Assembly: GCA_013399115.1 (NCBI GenBank)
Contig: VXAA01000101.1
Coordinates: 97,644 to 161,643, forward strand
Source: Anseranas semipalmata
Lineage: Eukaryota; Chordata; Aves; Anseriformes; Anseranatidae
Reading direction: 5' to 3'
Length of the DNA stretch: 64,000 bases
This document shows, in pieces, positions 37,301-48,130 of this stretch. The stretch's first letter is position 1. The number at the start of each line of letters is the position of its first letter. A program made the position numbers and the translations under genes. The notes under the pieces are model-generated. The model did no database searches. It saw nothing but the letters and a program-made list of their open reading frames with translations, and had not been told where the DNA came from.

Positions 37301-39389
37301 TGAAAGCCAGCTTTAGTCTTCCTCAATGGCCAAGAGGAATTATTTATGAAGAGAAGACCAGGCCTGAGTGGTTTACTGGCCTTCAAAACACTTCCTGATC
37401 AGAGGTCTGGAATCGGAGATCCACAAGAGCCCAGGGTGACAGTTGCCTAGGGATGTTGACCTGTGTCCTACCAAAAACAGGGAAGGAGGACAAAGCCAGG
37501 GCCATCTGACTGTCACTGGTGTACACACCATCATGCACTTGCCATCTCACACGCTTGCAATCTCACACACGTGCTGCCCTAGCCTGGAGAAATAATTAAC
37601 TTTTTTATCTTGCAATATGCATCTGAAATACAAAAACAGCCTGCAGGAGCAGATGCATAGAATTAGTCTTTGTACAACTCTTCTTTCTTATGCTTTCCGA
37701 GTCTAAAAGTAATGTTGTCAGGGCTTTAATTTGCTTTAAATCTCCTGTAACCAATTCCATGGTAACAGGTTTTGATTTCTGGCATATGGAACATTTTAGT
37801 TGCTCCCGATTGTTAATGTTATGAATAATAAACCCACCTTTTAACTCCTAAAATAAAGTTTGACAGTGCAGTAAGTGACGTTCTGTTTGCACAGAAGCAG
37901 AGAATACAAATTACCCTAAATCAGGTAATGGGAAGCTGATGTATGATGATTATGTTGTTTCATCACCCAGTTTTCAGTAGGTTGTGCAGGATCGGTAATT
38001 CAATGCATGATCTCCCTTTTAAATCACTTTCTTAATAAACATGTAACAACACTATCCTGATGTAGGGCACAGCATGACTCCATGCTTAATCTATATTTTA
38101 CAAACCAGCAATACACCACATGTAATGAAAAGGTTCATAATGTCAATGCTTGATTCTGATTATTAGGGAATTGCTCTCTGTAGAGTGTGGGGCGGTATGG
38201 AGAGCTGGAGAGGAGGATGGAGCGGGCTGGGAATTGGGGTTTCTGCTGCTAAATACCATGTACCAAAGCCTAGAATGAAATGGGTATTGTAACTTAGATT
38301 AATGGTGGATGCTGGGCAGTTTGGCAATTGGAACAAAGGTATTTTTATTTGACGACAATGATTCACCACCACCTGGTTTCTCTGTTGCCCATCACTGCTC
38401 CGTAACTCTGGCTAGTGGCAGTTTACATCACACATACAACAACATTGGATGAAAGAGCCATTGATTTGAATGTGATGCCCATGTGTTAAATGTGTTAAAA
38501 TGTGCAAATGAAGAGGGCTTGGGCATGGTGCTGTTGCAGTATGATTGGCCAACTTTGCCCTTCTGACTGGTGGAGTCTGTTTCAGGGTTACCACAACTTG
38601 TGTCTTGCTGAGTGGGTTTGGGTGGTGGGGTCAAGCTGGAGAAGGAGGTGAGCACCCAACTCTGCAGCAGACAGTCCTGCGACATGGAGCAGAACCAGGC
38701 CAAAGTCTGCATCTCAGAGAAGATTATCCTTGGCCATTCATTGCTTTAAGGGGCCTCTGAGCAGCCAAAAGTGAAGTTATTACGGGGGAAATCCTGCAGA
38801 TCCACCTGAAGGATATTTGTACTGGGCTATGGTTCCATACGATTCCATCTCCATTCTTTCCATTTGGCTCCACAGTTTTCATGCAATTTGTATATGGCTT
38901 TTTCCCCCCAGTTAAGACAAGTAGTTGATGAATTGTGTCCTTCTCTTCCCACATGCTCCCCACAACAAGGGGCTCATTGTGGAAAAACTCCCCATTTGCC
39001 TTGAATACCCTATTAATTAACAAATGTCATCGGTTGCTAATGTTGGAAAGTACTGATGGAGAGGCTTCACCATCACTTCCACATCATCTTCTAAATGGCT
39101 TATTAAAAGACCAGGGAGAGCTGTTTCAGGGTTAATAAAAGAAATTGTAGCTCTTGTAATTGATAGTAGGTTTTTTTCATCTATCCAGTCAAAACTAATA
39201 CCTTTCTTTTTCCTAAGGGGTGAGTGATCAAATGGTGACTTACCAAATCATAGGGAAATTAGATTATTTCAAGCTCTAAAAAGACCGTAATCAGGAATAG
39301 ACAATTTATTTCTTCTCTTGGTGCAAGATAGTTTAAAGTTACTCCTTGTACTGTAGGAGGCTGAGGAGGAAGGAAAATGGAGACAGAAG
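31394..39389. other. Long unique non-coding stretch
   Basis: Eight kilobases without a recognised gene or interspersed repeat. A weaker CTCF-like site (12 of 14 consensus positions, minus) lies at 31818-31831. The stretches 32520-32790 and 37560-38160 have the repeat-free, AT-core-rich texture of candidate conserved elements. A T-rich run occurs near 35444-35458. The largest frame (plus, 35003-35527, 174 codons) matches no family I know, and a 68-codon frame at 33504-33710 begins with a hydrophobic signal-like segment. I regard both as probably chance. Confidence 0.5.
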
Positions 39390-39538
39390 AATCACAGAAT
39401 CACAGAATCCTTTAGGTTGGAAGAGACCTTCAAGATCACCTAGTCCAACCTATGACCTAACACTAACAAGCCCTCCACTAAACCATATCACTAAGCTCTA
39501 CTTCTAAACGTCTTTTAAATACATCCAGGGATGGTGAC
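39390..39538 (-). mobile_element. CR1 LINE fragment, 5'-truncated, minus strand
   Basis: The left edge AATCACAGAATCACAGAATCC is the reverse complement of a CR1 3' end with two ATTCTGTG octamers. It is followed by TTAGGTTGGAAGAGACCTTC and AGTCCAACCTATGACCTAAC blocks. About 150 bases are retained, with no coding sequence. Its wording is nearly identical to the copy at 60986 (CACTAAGCTCTA, CCAGGGATGGTGAC), so both belong to one subfamily distinct from the copies at 4601 and 48008. Confidence 0.95.
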
Positions 39539-39970
39539 AAAGTAAACTAGCAAAATAAATTGGCAGCTCTCCAGCCTGCTTGCTAATGCAGTTTGAACCT
39601 GGGGCATGCTTGGTCTGCACAGCTGCATGTTCTTTGCCCTGCTGGCTCATCTGGAGTGACTCCATGCACAATGCTCGCTTTACTCGTGGTGAGTTAGTTG
39701 GGTGTTAGGCAAAGCAAACCCAGAATATTTAAGAAATATTTCCACTTTTAACACTGAGAAGTATGGACTCATGCAGGACTGTCAGAAATGGCTCTGTCCT
39801 CCTGCTTAGCTCTTTCACCAATGTAGTGCAGAGAATCTAACACAAGAGCAGCTCTAAATCAGTTTAATGTCCACTGGGACGGTGACTTCCTCTTTTCAAC
39901 AAACACTTGGATTTTGTTTGAGGAATTCCCTTTCTTATATTGTTCTTAAAACATATTCTTTCCTGATATT
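39539..39970. other. Unique non-coding sequence between repeats
   Basis: I see no gene, repeat or notable motif in this stretch. Confidence 0.6.
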
Positions 39971-40012
39971 AAAAAAAACCAAACAAACAAACAAACAAAC
40001 AACAACAAAAAA
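39971..40012 (+). repeat. (CAAA)n simple repeat
   Basis: About 42 bases of A8 followed by CAAA and CAA units. The tract is not linked to a recognised retroelement. Confidence 0.9.
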
Positions 40013-41689
40013 CCCTATAGGGATATTCTTCTGTTGCAAAGATGTAATGAGGGACTTTAATAGGGCTAGAAACTACATACAAACATTTAGGTTTACAAAA
40101 CTATTCACAGGAGAATTAAATGTTCGAGAATAGCCTGCACCCTTTTGGGTCTCTGTTCAGACTCAGACCAGGGACTTGAATTTCAGTTTCTAGTGGGAAA
40201 CACCCACTGAGTGTCCTGGCTATTAGCTGTTGGGCTATGCCTGAATCAGAACTTGTATCTTTGATCTGAGGAAAAAACTGCCAGAAGCTTGAGAGAAATA
40301 AGTTTATTTAATCCAAATTTTCATTATGCATACCATGCTAATATTCCCTCAGAAGGAAGGGAAAGAAATTAGTCTAAAAATCTCCAGCCTAATGAAGAAT
40401 GAAACAAAATATAGACTTTCATATTGGTACTCACTCTCCCTCCCTTCCCTGATGATCTTTTTGTTGCCAAAGCTAAGATAAAATGATGACTCTTTGCACC
40501 AAGCCTGGGGCAAAATCCTTGTCCCAACCCTTGTGTCCTTGCACGCTGCCTGAGGGAGAGCTTCTCCAGACCCGGTGCTGAGGGGAGTCCTCGCATCTCC
40601 CACTGATCTTGCCAGTTAGGTGAACAACTTCTGAGCACACATTTATGGCAAGAGCAGGCAGTTACCTGGGGTTGCCTGCATTACTTTGTTGGTGGCGAGT
40701 TATTCCTGAGCAGAGTACTTGATCCGTGTACAAGGTCTAGCAGTGTGCCCAAGATATCAGCATCATACCTTTGAGTAGAACTGGGATTGAAGAATTGTTT
40801 CGATGGCTGAATAGAAATGAAGACGATGGGAAGCTTTCCTCCTTCCTCCTTCAAATTTTGCAAGGACATCTTTATGGCTCTCCTTCCCACCCTGCCCTGG
40901 GTGCCTGCCTGTTCCTGGTGTTGTAGACCTCTGCACCCACATTTCTGCAGGGAGTCCAGCCACCCAGTATGGTATACCATGGTATACCCCCACGGCTACC
41001 TGGCATCTGATAGACAGGGGATTGAATACAGTCTCCTGTCCGCTGTTGGTGCAAACAACCCTCTCAGCCCTCATGGAAAGCTCTAGGTCTGTGTTTCAAA
41101 TTTCATCGGTTTTATTTCCCAGGCACCCAGTAATTCCTTCCAAGCAGAAGGTGCTCATCTGTTTCTCTTCCAAGTTACACACTCCAGGTGTGGGACACCT
41201 AACAGGATTTTCTCCACAGGGAGGCAGAAAGTGGTAGGCTGATAGAAGACCCACCAGGCCTATTTAACCCCCTGCCAGCTTAGTATAATGGTCCAAAACC
41301 CCAACTAATGTGCTGTCTTGAAGAAAAGGGGAAAAATATCAGGCAATCTGTTTTCATTTCATTTAGAGGGAGAAATTGAGACATTTTGAGAGATGAAGTG
41401 ATATGCCTAAGGCTGTGCAAGGGGTCTGACCAGAGTTCAGACTTGAATTTACTGTTGCCCAGTCACGTAACTCGAATTCAAGACTTTTTCTAACCTTTGA
41501 GTAAAAACAGTTCAAAGCCAAACACTTACAGTTCTTTCTGGCTTGGCTTCTTTCACATCATCCCAATAAAACCATAGATATTAGAAAATTTAAGAATAAA
41601 CCCAGGTCACAATATCCTGCATTTTTTTTTTTTTATGTCTCCCAGTGAATTTTGAGAACATAATTTTTATTTTATCACGGTGAAAAGTA
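40013..41689. other. Unique non-coding sequence containing an 18-bp palindrome
   Basis: No gene is recognised. A perfect 18-bp palindrome (GGTATACC, AT, GGTATACC) lies at 40971-40988. Several frames of about 90 to 100 codons overlap each other on both strands around 40680-41086, so none is convincing. Confidence 0.5.
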
Positions 41690-42800
41690 GCACCTGCAGT
41701 AGGTTTATTTCTTTGCAAATGCCAAATCTAATGTTTCAAAGAAGGCTCAAGATGAAATGAAAATGAGAGCAGAAGGCTACATAGCTGTCATTAGCCTTAA
41801 GACTGTTTATGAAAACCCGAGATGACCTACAGCTTTAAATGACATTGATTGGCGTACTTTAACTTTGTGCTAATGGACTAATGACTTGCAAAGCTCTGAA
41901 TAGTCAAAGGAAAAAAAAGACTGGCATCTGTGAAAGATGTTGATTGCAATCTGTGGTATTCAGCTGACTTTTCCAGTAAGTGTTAAATATGCAGGACACC
42001 GTGTAGAATTGTAATTGTTGCTATTTAAAAAAGAAAAAATCGTTCCTCAAATAACAAAGTCTTTTGTCTTTTGTGCCAAATAATACAGCCCGTCGAAACA
42101 AATACTTTCAACTGTAGCCTCTTGACAGTAGAGGCAAACCTTGCTACTACTTAGCAGCATGTAGCTTCTGAAAAAACTAAATCTTGCAGTCTAAAAGGAA
42201 GGGGACTGAGTGAATAAGGCTAAAAAAATCACAAAATTCCTTCCTCCTTGTGCTGCAGAATACATACCAACTGTCTCTGATTCTTGTTTTCCTCCCCGTA
42301 ACTCAGGGGGATGCTTGGGACAAAAGGGAGGGTAGGATTTGGTCTTAAATATCCAATGTGGTGGTGCCTGTTTCTTCTTTCATTATCCTGAGTAAAAAGT
42401 GGCAGTACAAGAATCCTTTTGAGACCTGAAATACTGCCGAAAGGTCACTGTTTAGAGCACAGCCAATATAGCACAAGACACTGCTAATCTATCCATTCTA
42501 TGATGAATATGTTGACAAGCAGCTGAATTTTAATAATTAATCATGATAAAACTAAGGAGAGTTAATAATTTAAAGTCTGATAATGGAGAGTGGTGCAACT
42601 ACTCGAGTAGGCAGTTTCTGTTAAGTTTCACCTCTGTTAATTTTAACCAAAGGGAGCACTGTCACTTTTAATTATCAACGAGAAGCTCTTGGTGCTGTAA
42701 GGCTGACACAGAGGAGGTCAGCTCCAGTAAATGTTAACAGCTCAAAGAAAAAATGCAGGGAGAGCATATAAAATCAGTCTAAAGCTAATCAATGTGGTTG
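41690..42800. promoter_or_regulatory. Candidate regulatory region rich in homeodomain cores
   Basis: The stretch is repeat-free and unusually dense in TAAT/ATTA words. TAATTA occurs at 42534-42539 and 42669-42674, with further ATTA/TAAT cores near 42560, 42580 and 42637. Such clusters are typical of homeodomain-bound enhancers in vertebrate gene deserts. No coding frame of note crosses it. The call rests on texture and motif density; AT-rich DNA yields such words by chance, so confidence is low. Confidence 0.3.
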
Positions 42801-45776
42801 TTTCCTCAAGCTGTATGTTTGCTTTACTATAGTGATACAGTACTGGAGAAAAGTAAGCAAAATTGTGAAATGATGAAGACAGAGAAAGTACATGTTTGTC
42901 CTCCCAAATGTGTCAGTCACAAAAAGTCAGTGTGAAACCCTGACCTTTAGCAGAATTGCCATCATCTCTAATGGAACCAGAGTTTACCCGTTTATATGCA
43001 CATGCTCACCAAAATGTTATCATGAGCTGTTCATCTTTGCAATTTCCTCCTCTCTCCTTTAAGTAGACAGACTGGAAATGTTTTGGATTCCCAAAGAAGT
43101 GAGACAGGTACGCCTGCTTTTGCCACGTTACCCTTCCAAAAACCTTGTATTTTTTTATTTAAATAACCAATTTCAACAGAAAGAGGTAAGGGGACCTCAT
43201 GAGATGTTTCTCCAAGCTCTGAGAAAATCAGCAGCAGGATGCAAGAGGGAACCTACATGATGTCCTGGTGGAGTGAAGGATGCAAGCACCTTTCCCCTGC
43301 AGCCCAGTGGGACCAGGGAAGGAGGTCTAGGGGATGTCAGGCAGGAATTCAAAGGAAACCAGGCTTCATCACTCCTGCTGCTTAAGGAATGACTTCTGTT
43401 TTTATATCCCAACGGGTAAATGCATCATAATTTCTCAGGGCTGAATATGCCAGAGTGGGGCACTGCAGTGTGTGCTCTGTTTAAAGTTGCCAGCACGGCA
43501 TTAGACGCCTCAGTGCCTGAGTTCTCTCTTGTGTTTCCTGCTACTTACAGGAGGAAATTCCTGGCATACTGGGACTACTGAGGTACCTATTCACTTATCA
43601 GAAGCATTTGGCAAGCTTCTAAGGGCAACCACTGTAGCTGAAATGTTATTTTAGTAATTTTACAAAGCTCTTTGATAAACAGAGGTTCACATTTCTAAGG
43701 CACCCTGTTCTGTTCACCCTTGTGGCAGTCAGAGTAAGCCAGTGGAGAAGAAACACCTCACATGGTGTGGCTCAGGTTACACAAATCAGATGATTTAACA
43801 GACTTTTCAATGTTTGCTGCTTAAATAGCTGGTTTTGTTCCATGTCTGGCTGAGTTTTCAGAGGGCTGCCATTCTCCACTTAACTGTCTTATTTGCAAAA
43901 GTTGGACATTCATATTAAAGACATATTAACATGGTTTTAAAAGAAAAAATAATAAAGCAGGGAAGTAAGTAGTTAAAGTAAGTTGTGTGTAATATTCAGA
44001 GTTACTTCATTTGGCCTTGGCACTACATCAATGGCAAAAAAATTAGCACAAAAAGAAAATGCATTCAAAGAACGGATGCTTCTGAGAAGCGCTGTGAGCA
44101 GTACCCGCTTGCCACTCGTACATCTTAAAAGTGTGTGATCTTGTCTCTGTTAGTTGTTTGTTTTGGCCAGACTCCAAGAGATTTGTACTACAGGCTGTTT
44201 TGTCCCTGTAGTTGACATAACTCACAGTTTTTGCCTTTGGTTTTTCACCAGAGGTAACCATATTTGTTGTACTGCACAGACAAACTTCATCTCACTGTTT
44301 CTAGCTACATGTCATGTTGTGTTGATGTGTGACGAAGGCACGTCCTGTCATGATTTTATGTCACTATATGACAAGACACCTTCCTCAAAAATTAACACAA
44401 TTTGATTATGTTGCAGCCTTGGGTCAAGGTACTCCATCATATATTTGCAAAGTTTCACAAGTCCAGGAGACCCAAACTTATTCAGAGCAACAGTAAAGCT
44501 AGGCTTGTGGGATGTGAGACATTTCCCATAAAAATGTGAGTGTCCTATGAATTTCTTAGTAGACAAAATTTGCGTGATCTCCCAGCCTGAAGCTATTATC
44601 AAAATTGCTCGTGAGTTGGACAGCAAGCCTAGGTGTTGAAATAGTTGTGTTTTAGGCATCCATTCCCCTAAAGACAGAGTATACATAGATCCACACCTGC
44701 CAGTTTCCAGTCAACTTGAAGGAGAGAAGCCCCCAGATGTCTGTCCTGAGTCCCCATATCCATCACACAGGAGGATGATGGGCTGTAGCAGACATACTGT
44801 ACATTTGAAGGATGACAGCCTGTAAGGCCAGGACCTGCACCCCGTGCACCATCGATCCATGAACATCCATGGTCCATAAATCATTACATTTATGCGTAGC
44901 AACCTGCAGCATAAAGTGTGGCACTTCAGATATGAGCAGAGGATGCTACCAGGCAGTAAAAAATAAAGCCATACCTATTTTATAGTAAATCATAATTAAT
45001 TGGCCATGTTCCCAATAAAATGTGCCCACATTTCTGAAGTCATGTGTGAACTGTGAGTAATTATAGACAAATATCTGCATGAAAGGGTCGGGTGTGTTTC
45101 ACATGCCCTGAGAAGCCCAATTACTTTGAACCAGACTTTGAGAGCTAAGTCTGTATCTCAGGGGTCACCAAATTCAACCCCCTTTATGTTAATGCTAGCA
45201 CCTACTGACTTGATTTATTTGTTGAGGTAATTGCATATGTTATTACTCTATTACTGTAGAATTTTTATTATAATTCACTCATCTACAAATTCAAGGCCAA
45301 ATTAGACTGTATATCTGATGATCTTTTCATTTGTTATAGCTACAGAAAGAAATAGCTTAGTAACATTTTTAAGTATGATGATTTGTATCAGCAGTCATCA
45401 GCTTCCATTTGGCAGGCTGAAGAAAGAATAATATTGCATTCTGTCTTTAAAAATACACATTTGGGGGTTAGTTTCCGTATATGCCTATAAAAGTTTTTTG
45501 AGAATCTTGTGACTTTTTCAAATGTCAAGAATTTTTGTAGGTTACAGAAATGAGCTGAAAGTATAAAATTACAAAAGGAAAAGGAAAAAGGAAACCCAAG
45601 TTTTCTTTCTTGCCAGTCATTCATCACTTTACAGCATATAAAACTCTGGAGCTTTTTTTATCCAGCTTTCTACTTACTACATAACATCAATAACTACTTA
45701 TATCTTCAATACAATCTATGGACAAGAAGACAACTCAAATCTAGCTTGTTCATGATTTATTGTAAAAGGGTTAGCT
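42801..45776. other. Unique non-coding sequence
   Basis: No gene or interspersed element is recognised. Open frames are at most about 112 codons and lack recognisable domains. The sequence abuts the target-site duplication of the solo LTR. Confidence 0.55.
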
Positions 45777-45781
45777 ATTAG
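45777..45781. repeat. Left target-site duplication (ATTAG)
   Basis: ATTAG directly precedes the LTR and is repeated directly after it at 46340-46344. A 5-bp duplication is the size usually produced by ERVL-class integrases. Confidence 0.85.
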
Positions 45782-46339
45782 TGTCCTGGTTTCAGCTGGG
45801 ATAGAGTTAATTTTCTTCCTAGTAGCTGGTATGGTGCTGCGTTTTGGATTTAGGATGAGAGCAACACTGATAACACACTGATGTGTTATTGCAGAGCAGT
45901 GCTTACACAGAGCCAAGGACTTTTCAGCTTCTCGTGCTGCCCTGCCAGCGAGGAGGCTGGGGGTGCACCAGGAGCTGGGAGGGGACAGAACCAGGACAGC
46001 TGGCCCAGACTGGCCAAAGGGATGTCCCATACCATGTGACGTCATGCTGAACAGTTAATATGGGGTGGCTGGCTTGGGTAGGGTGGTGCTGCTGCTTGGG
46101 GACTGGCTGGGCATTGTTCAGTGGGTGGTGAGCAATTGCATTGTGCATTACTTGCTTTGTATATTCTTTTATTTATTATTATTATTTTTTCACTTCTTTT
46201 TCTGTCCTATTAAACTGTCTTTATCTCAACCAATGAGTTTTACCTTTTTTCCGATTTGCTCCCCCATTCCATTGGCGGGTGGGGGGAGTGAGCAAACATC
46301 CGTGTGGTGCTTAGCTGCCTGCCGGCTTAAACCACAACA
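45782..46339 (+). mobile_element. Solo LTR of an ERVL-like endogenous retrovirus
   Basis: This 558-bp element begins with TGTCCTGG and ends with CACAACA, so it has the TG...CA termini of an LTR, and it is bracketed by a perfect 5-bp ATTAG duplication. Its body matches a bird LTR family I know well from avian genomes (TTCAGCTGGGATAGAG near the start, GTGACGTCATGCTGA in the middle, and an ATTAAA polyadenylation signal at 46209-46214). No gag, pol or env sequence, primer-binding site or second LTR is present. This is the usual product of recombination between the two LTRs of a full provirus. The expected TATA region appears degenerate (TTAATATGG). Intact termini and duplication suggest moderate age. 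The family assignment is from memory, not a search. Confidence 0.92.
46209..46214 (+). terminator. LTR polyadenylation signal ATTAAA
   Basis: ATTAAA, the commonest variant of AATAAA, lies 125 bases before the LTR end, where retroviral LTRs carry their polyadenylation signal. It defines the element as plus-oriented. Current activity is unknown. Confidence 0.55.
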
Positions 46340-46344
46340 ATTAG
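46340..46344. repeat. Right target-site duplication (ATTAG)
   Basis: Exact copy of the five bases preceding the LTR at 45777-45781. It shows that the solo LTR arose from an integration at this site. Confidence 0.85.
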
Positions 46345-48007
46345 GTTTTGATTTCTGGCCATCAGAAAGCCCTTGCACTTTAACAATCCTCGCCTAGCGA
46401 ATAATATTGCAAGTTTTCTCGACTCGTTCAACCAATACAGATATAACAAGTGAGCTCCATCGTACAAGCTCATTTATTAAATAGTTAAAATTGCCTTCTG
46501 CATTTTGGCTTTTAGTACATTTTAAACAATGGATGTCGCATTTATCCCTTCCTTAAGCAAATGGTGCAATAAAGTAACGTATTCTACATCACTTAAACAA
46601 AAGTAATGACCAGAGAGTTTTGTCTTTAGCAGCTGACAAGCTCGTGTTAGAATGGAGACTCCGGGAATGACAAGAGAAAAAGAGAAAGGGCCCAATTCTG
46701 CTAAGCATACCCCAAGTCTTGCATTTCCTCAGCTCTACTATGATTACAGAAGCCCAGGTTTGTCCCTTCTGTGTTAGGCCTGCTAGCACGGGAATTTTAA
46801 AATGCTCCTTTCTCTGCTTGTTTCTGTCCTGTAGTTGCTCACTAGTTTTTTTGTTTGGCTGCTTTGGGGCAGCCGCAAGGCTGATGCACTGTATCAATAA
46901 AAGAGTAAAACCTGTTAAATAAGTCAGATAAAGAGAATATCAGTCAATACCTTATGGGAGTTTATCTGTTTTAAATTACTTTCATATGACTGATGTGTGC
47001 TGAGCTGCAAAGAAAAGCAAGTAAGCTGACAGTACCTCTGGCCACTTTAAGATCTCTTGTGGAGAGTTTAATGCTCCTTTTGCAATCGTTGGGCATCATC
47101 TACTTGGACTGATCATAGAGAACAGTGAAATAAAGACCATGAAACTAGCAGTGAAAGAAAGTCAGGATTTTCCACTTGTGGACTCAGAACTATTGCTGTG
47201 TTATTGCCTGCAGCTCACTGGTGGTCACAGGTTGCTCCTGAAATAAACTGTATCTTGTGTAGGCTAATGATGCACTCCCAGCATTTTGGTTTCAAGAGAG
47301 ATAAATATGCTTGGGTTTTTGTTTTCCTTTATTTTGCAGAGATTTTTTTTTATTTTTATTTTATTTTATTTTTGAAGAGGGCAGAAAGCACTTCTATGTC
47401 CCGCAGCATGGAAAATTTGAAATGTAAAACTCAGTACTAGTAAACTATTATCACTTGATGTTTAAACTAGAATACCCAGCACACTGTAGGATCTATCCAG
47501 AGATGCCAGGAAGAGATGATTCCTGCACTGCAGGGCTCCCCAAATCAAGCATAGAGAAGTAGACAAGGGCCAGAGCAGATAAAGAACATTGAAACAGAAG
47601 CTAACTCTGCTGGCTGTAATATGGCACAATTTCTTAAGGGTATTTCATGGGAAATGAAGCTAAACAGCTTAGTTTCATTATCTAAGTTGGGATAAATGCA
47701 TAGGGAATACATTTCAATACATAATCTATGTCTCTATGTGATTTAAGTCTCCAGACAAGTCATGGTCTGTTCAGCAAAACACTATTTGTAGGAGTTGGAC
47801 TTTTAAACTGGACAGTTGCTGGAGTTGCTGGGCTAGCAACACCAGGTGGTTGGCTTCTGGCTGCATGACCATGGTAGAAGGGGGAAAATGTATATTTTCT
47901 GGCGTGTTGCATGGAGAAAAGCCCCGTCCCTCTAAGGGTCTCCTGGAAACAAACAGGATTGGGGCCAGAGCCCCAGAAGGGAGACTAGTATGAGAGACAC
48001 AGATTTT
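46345..48007. other. Unique non-coding sequence with a T-rich tract
   Basis: No gene is recognised. A (TTTTA)n tract occupies about 47343-47374. Open frames reach about 100 codons without a recognisable product. Confidence 0.55.
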
Positions 48008-48130
48008 AGAATCACGAATCATAGAATGGTTTGGGTTGGAAGGGACCTTAAAGACCACCTAGTTCCAACCCCCCTTCCACCAGACCAGGTTGCTCAAAGC
48101 CCCATCCAACCTGGCCTTGAACACTTCCAG
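48008..48130 (-). mobile_element. CR1 LINE fragment, 5'-truncated, minus strand
   Basis: The left edge AGAATCACGAATCATAGAATGG is a slightly mutated CR1 3' end. It continues with TTTGGGTTGGAAGGGACCTT, a CTAGTTCCAACC block and CCATCCAACCTGGCCTTGAA. About 120 bases remain, the shortest of the four copies. It shares subfamily wording with the copy at 4601 rather than with those at 39390 and 60986. Confidence 0.95.

Noticed and set aside
38613..38630. G-rich word resembling a telomere-type quadruplex
   Set aside because: Only three runs of three or more G are present, so it does not meet the four-run pattern.
46065..46397. 110-codon frame at the right end of the LTR
   Set aside because: It lies largely within the solo LTR and is not a retroviral coding region.
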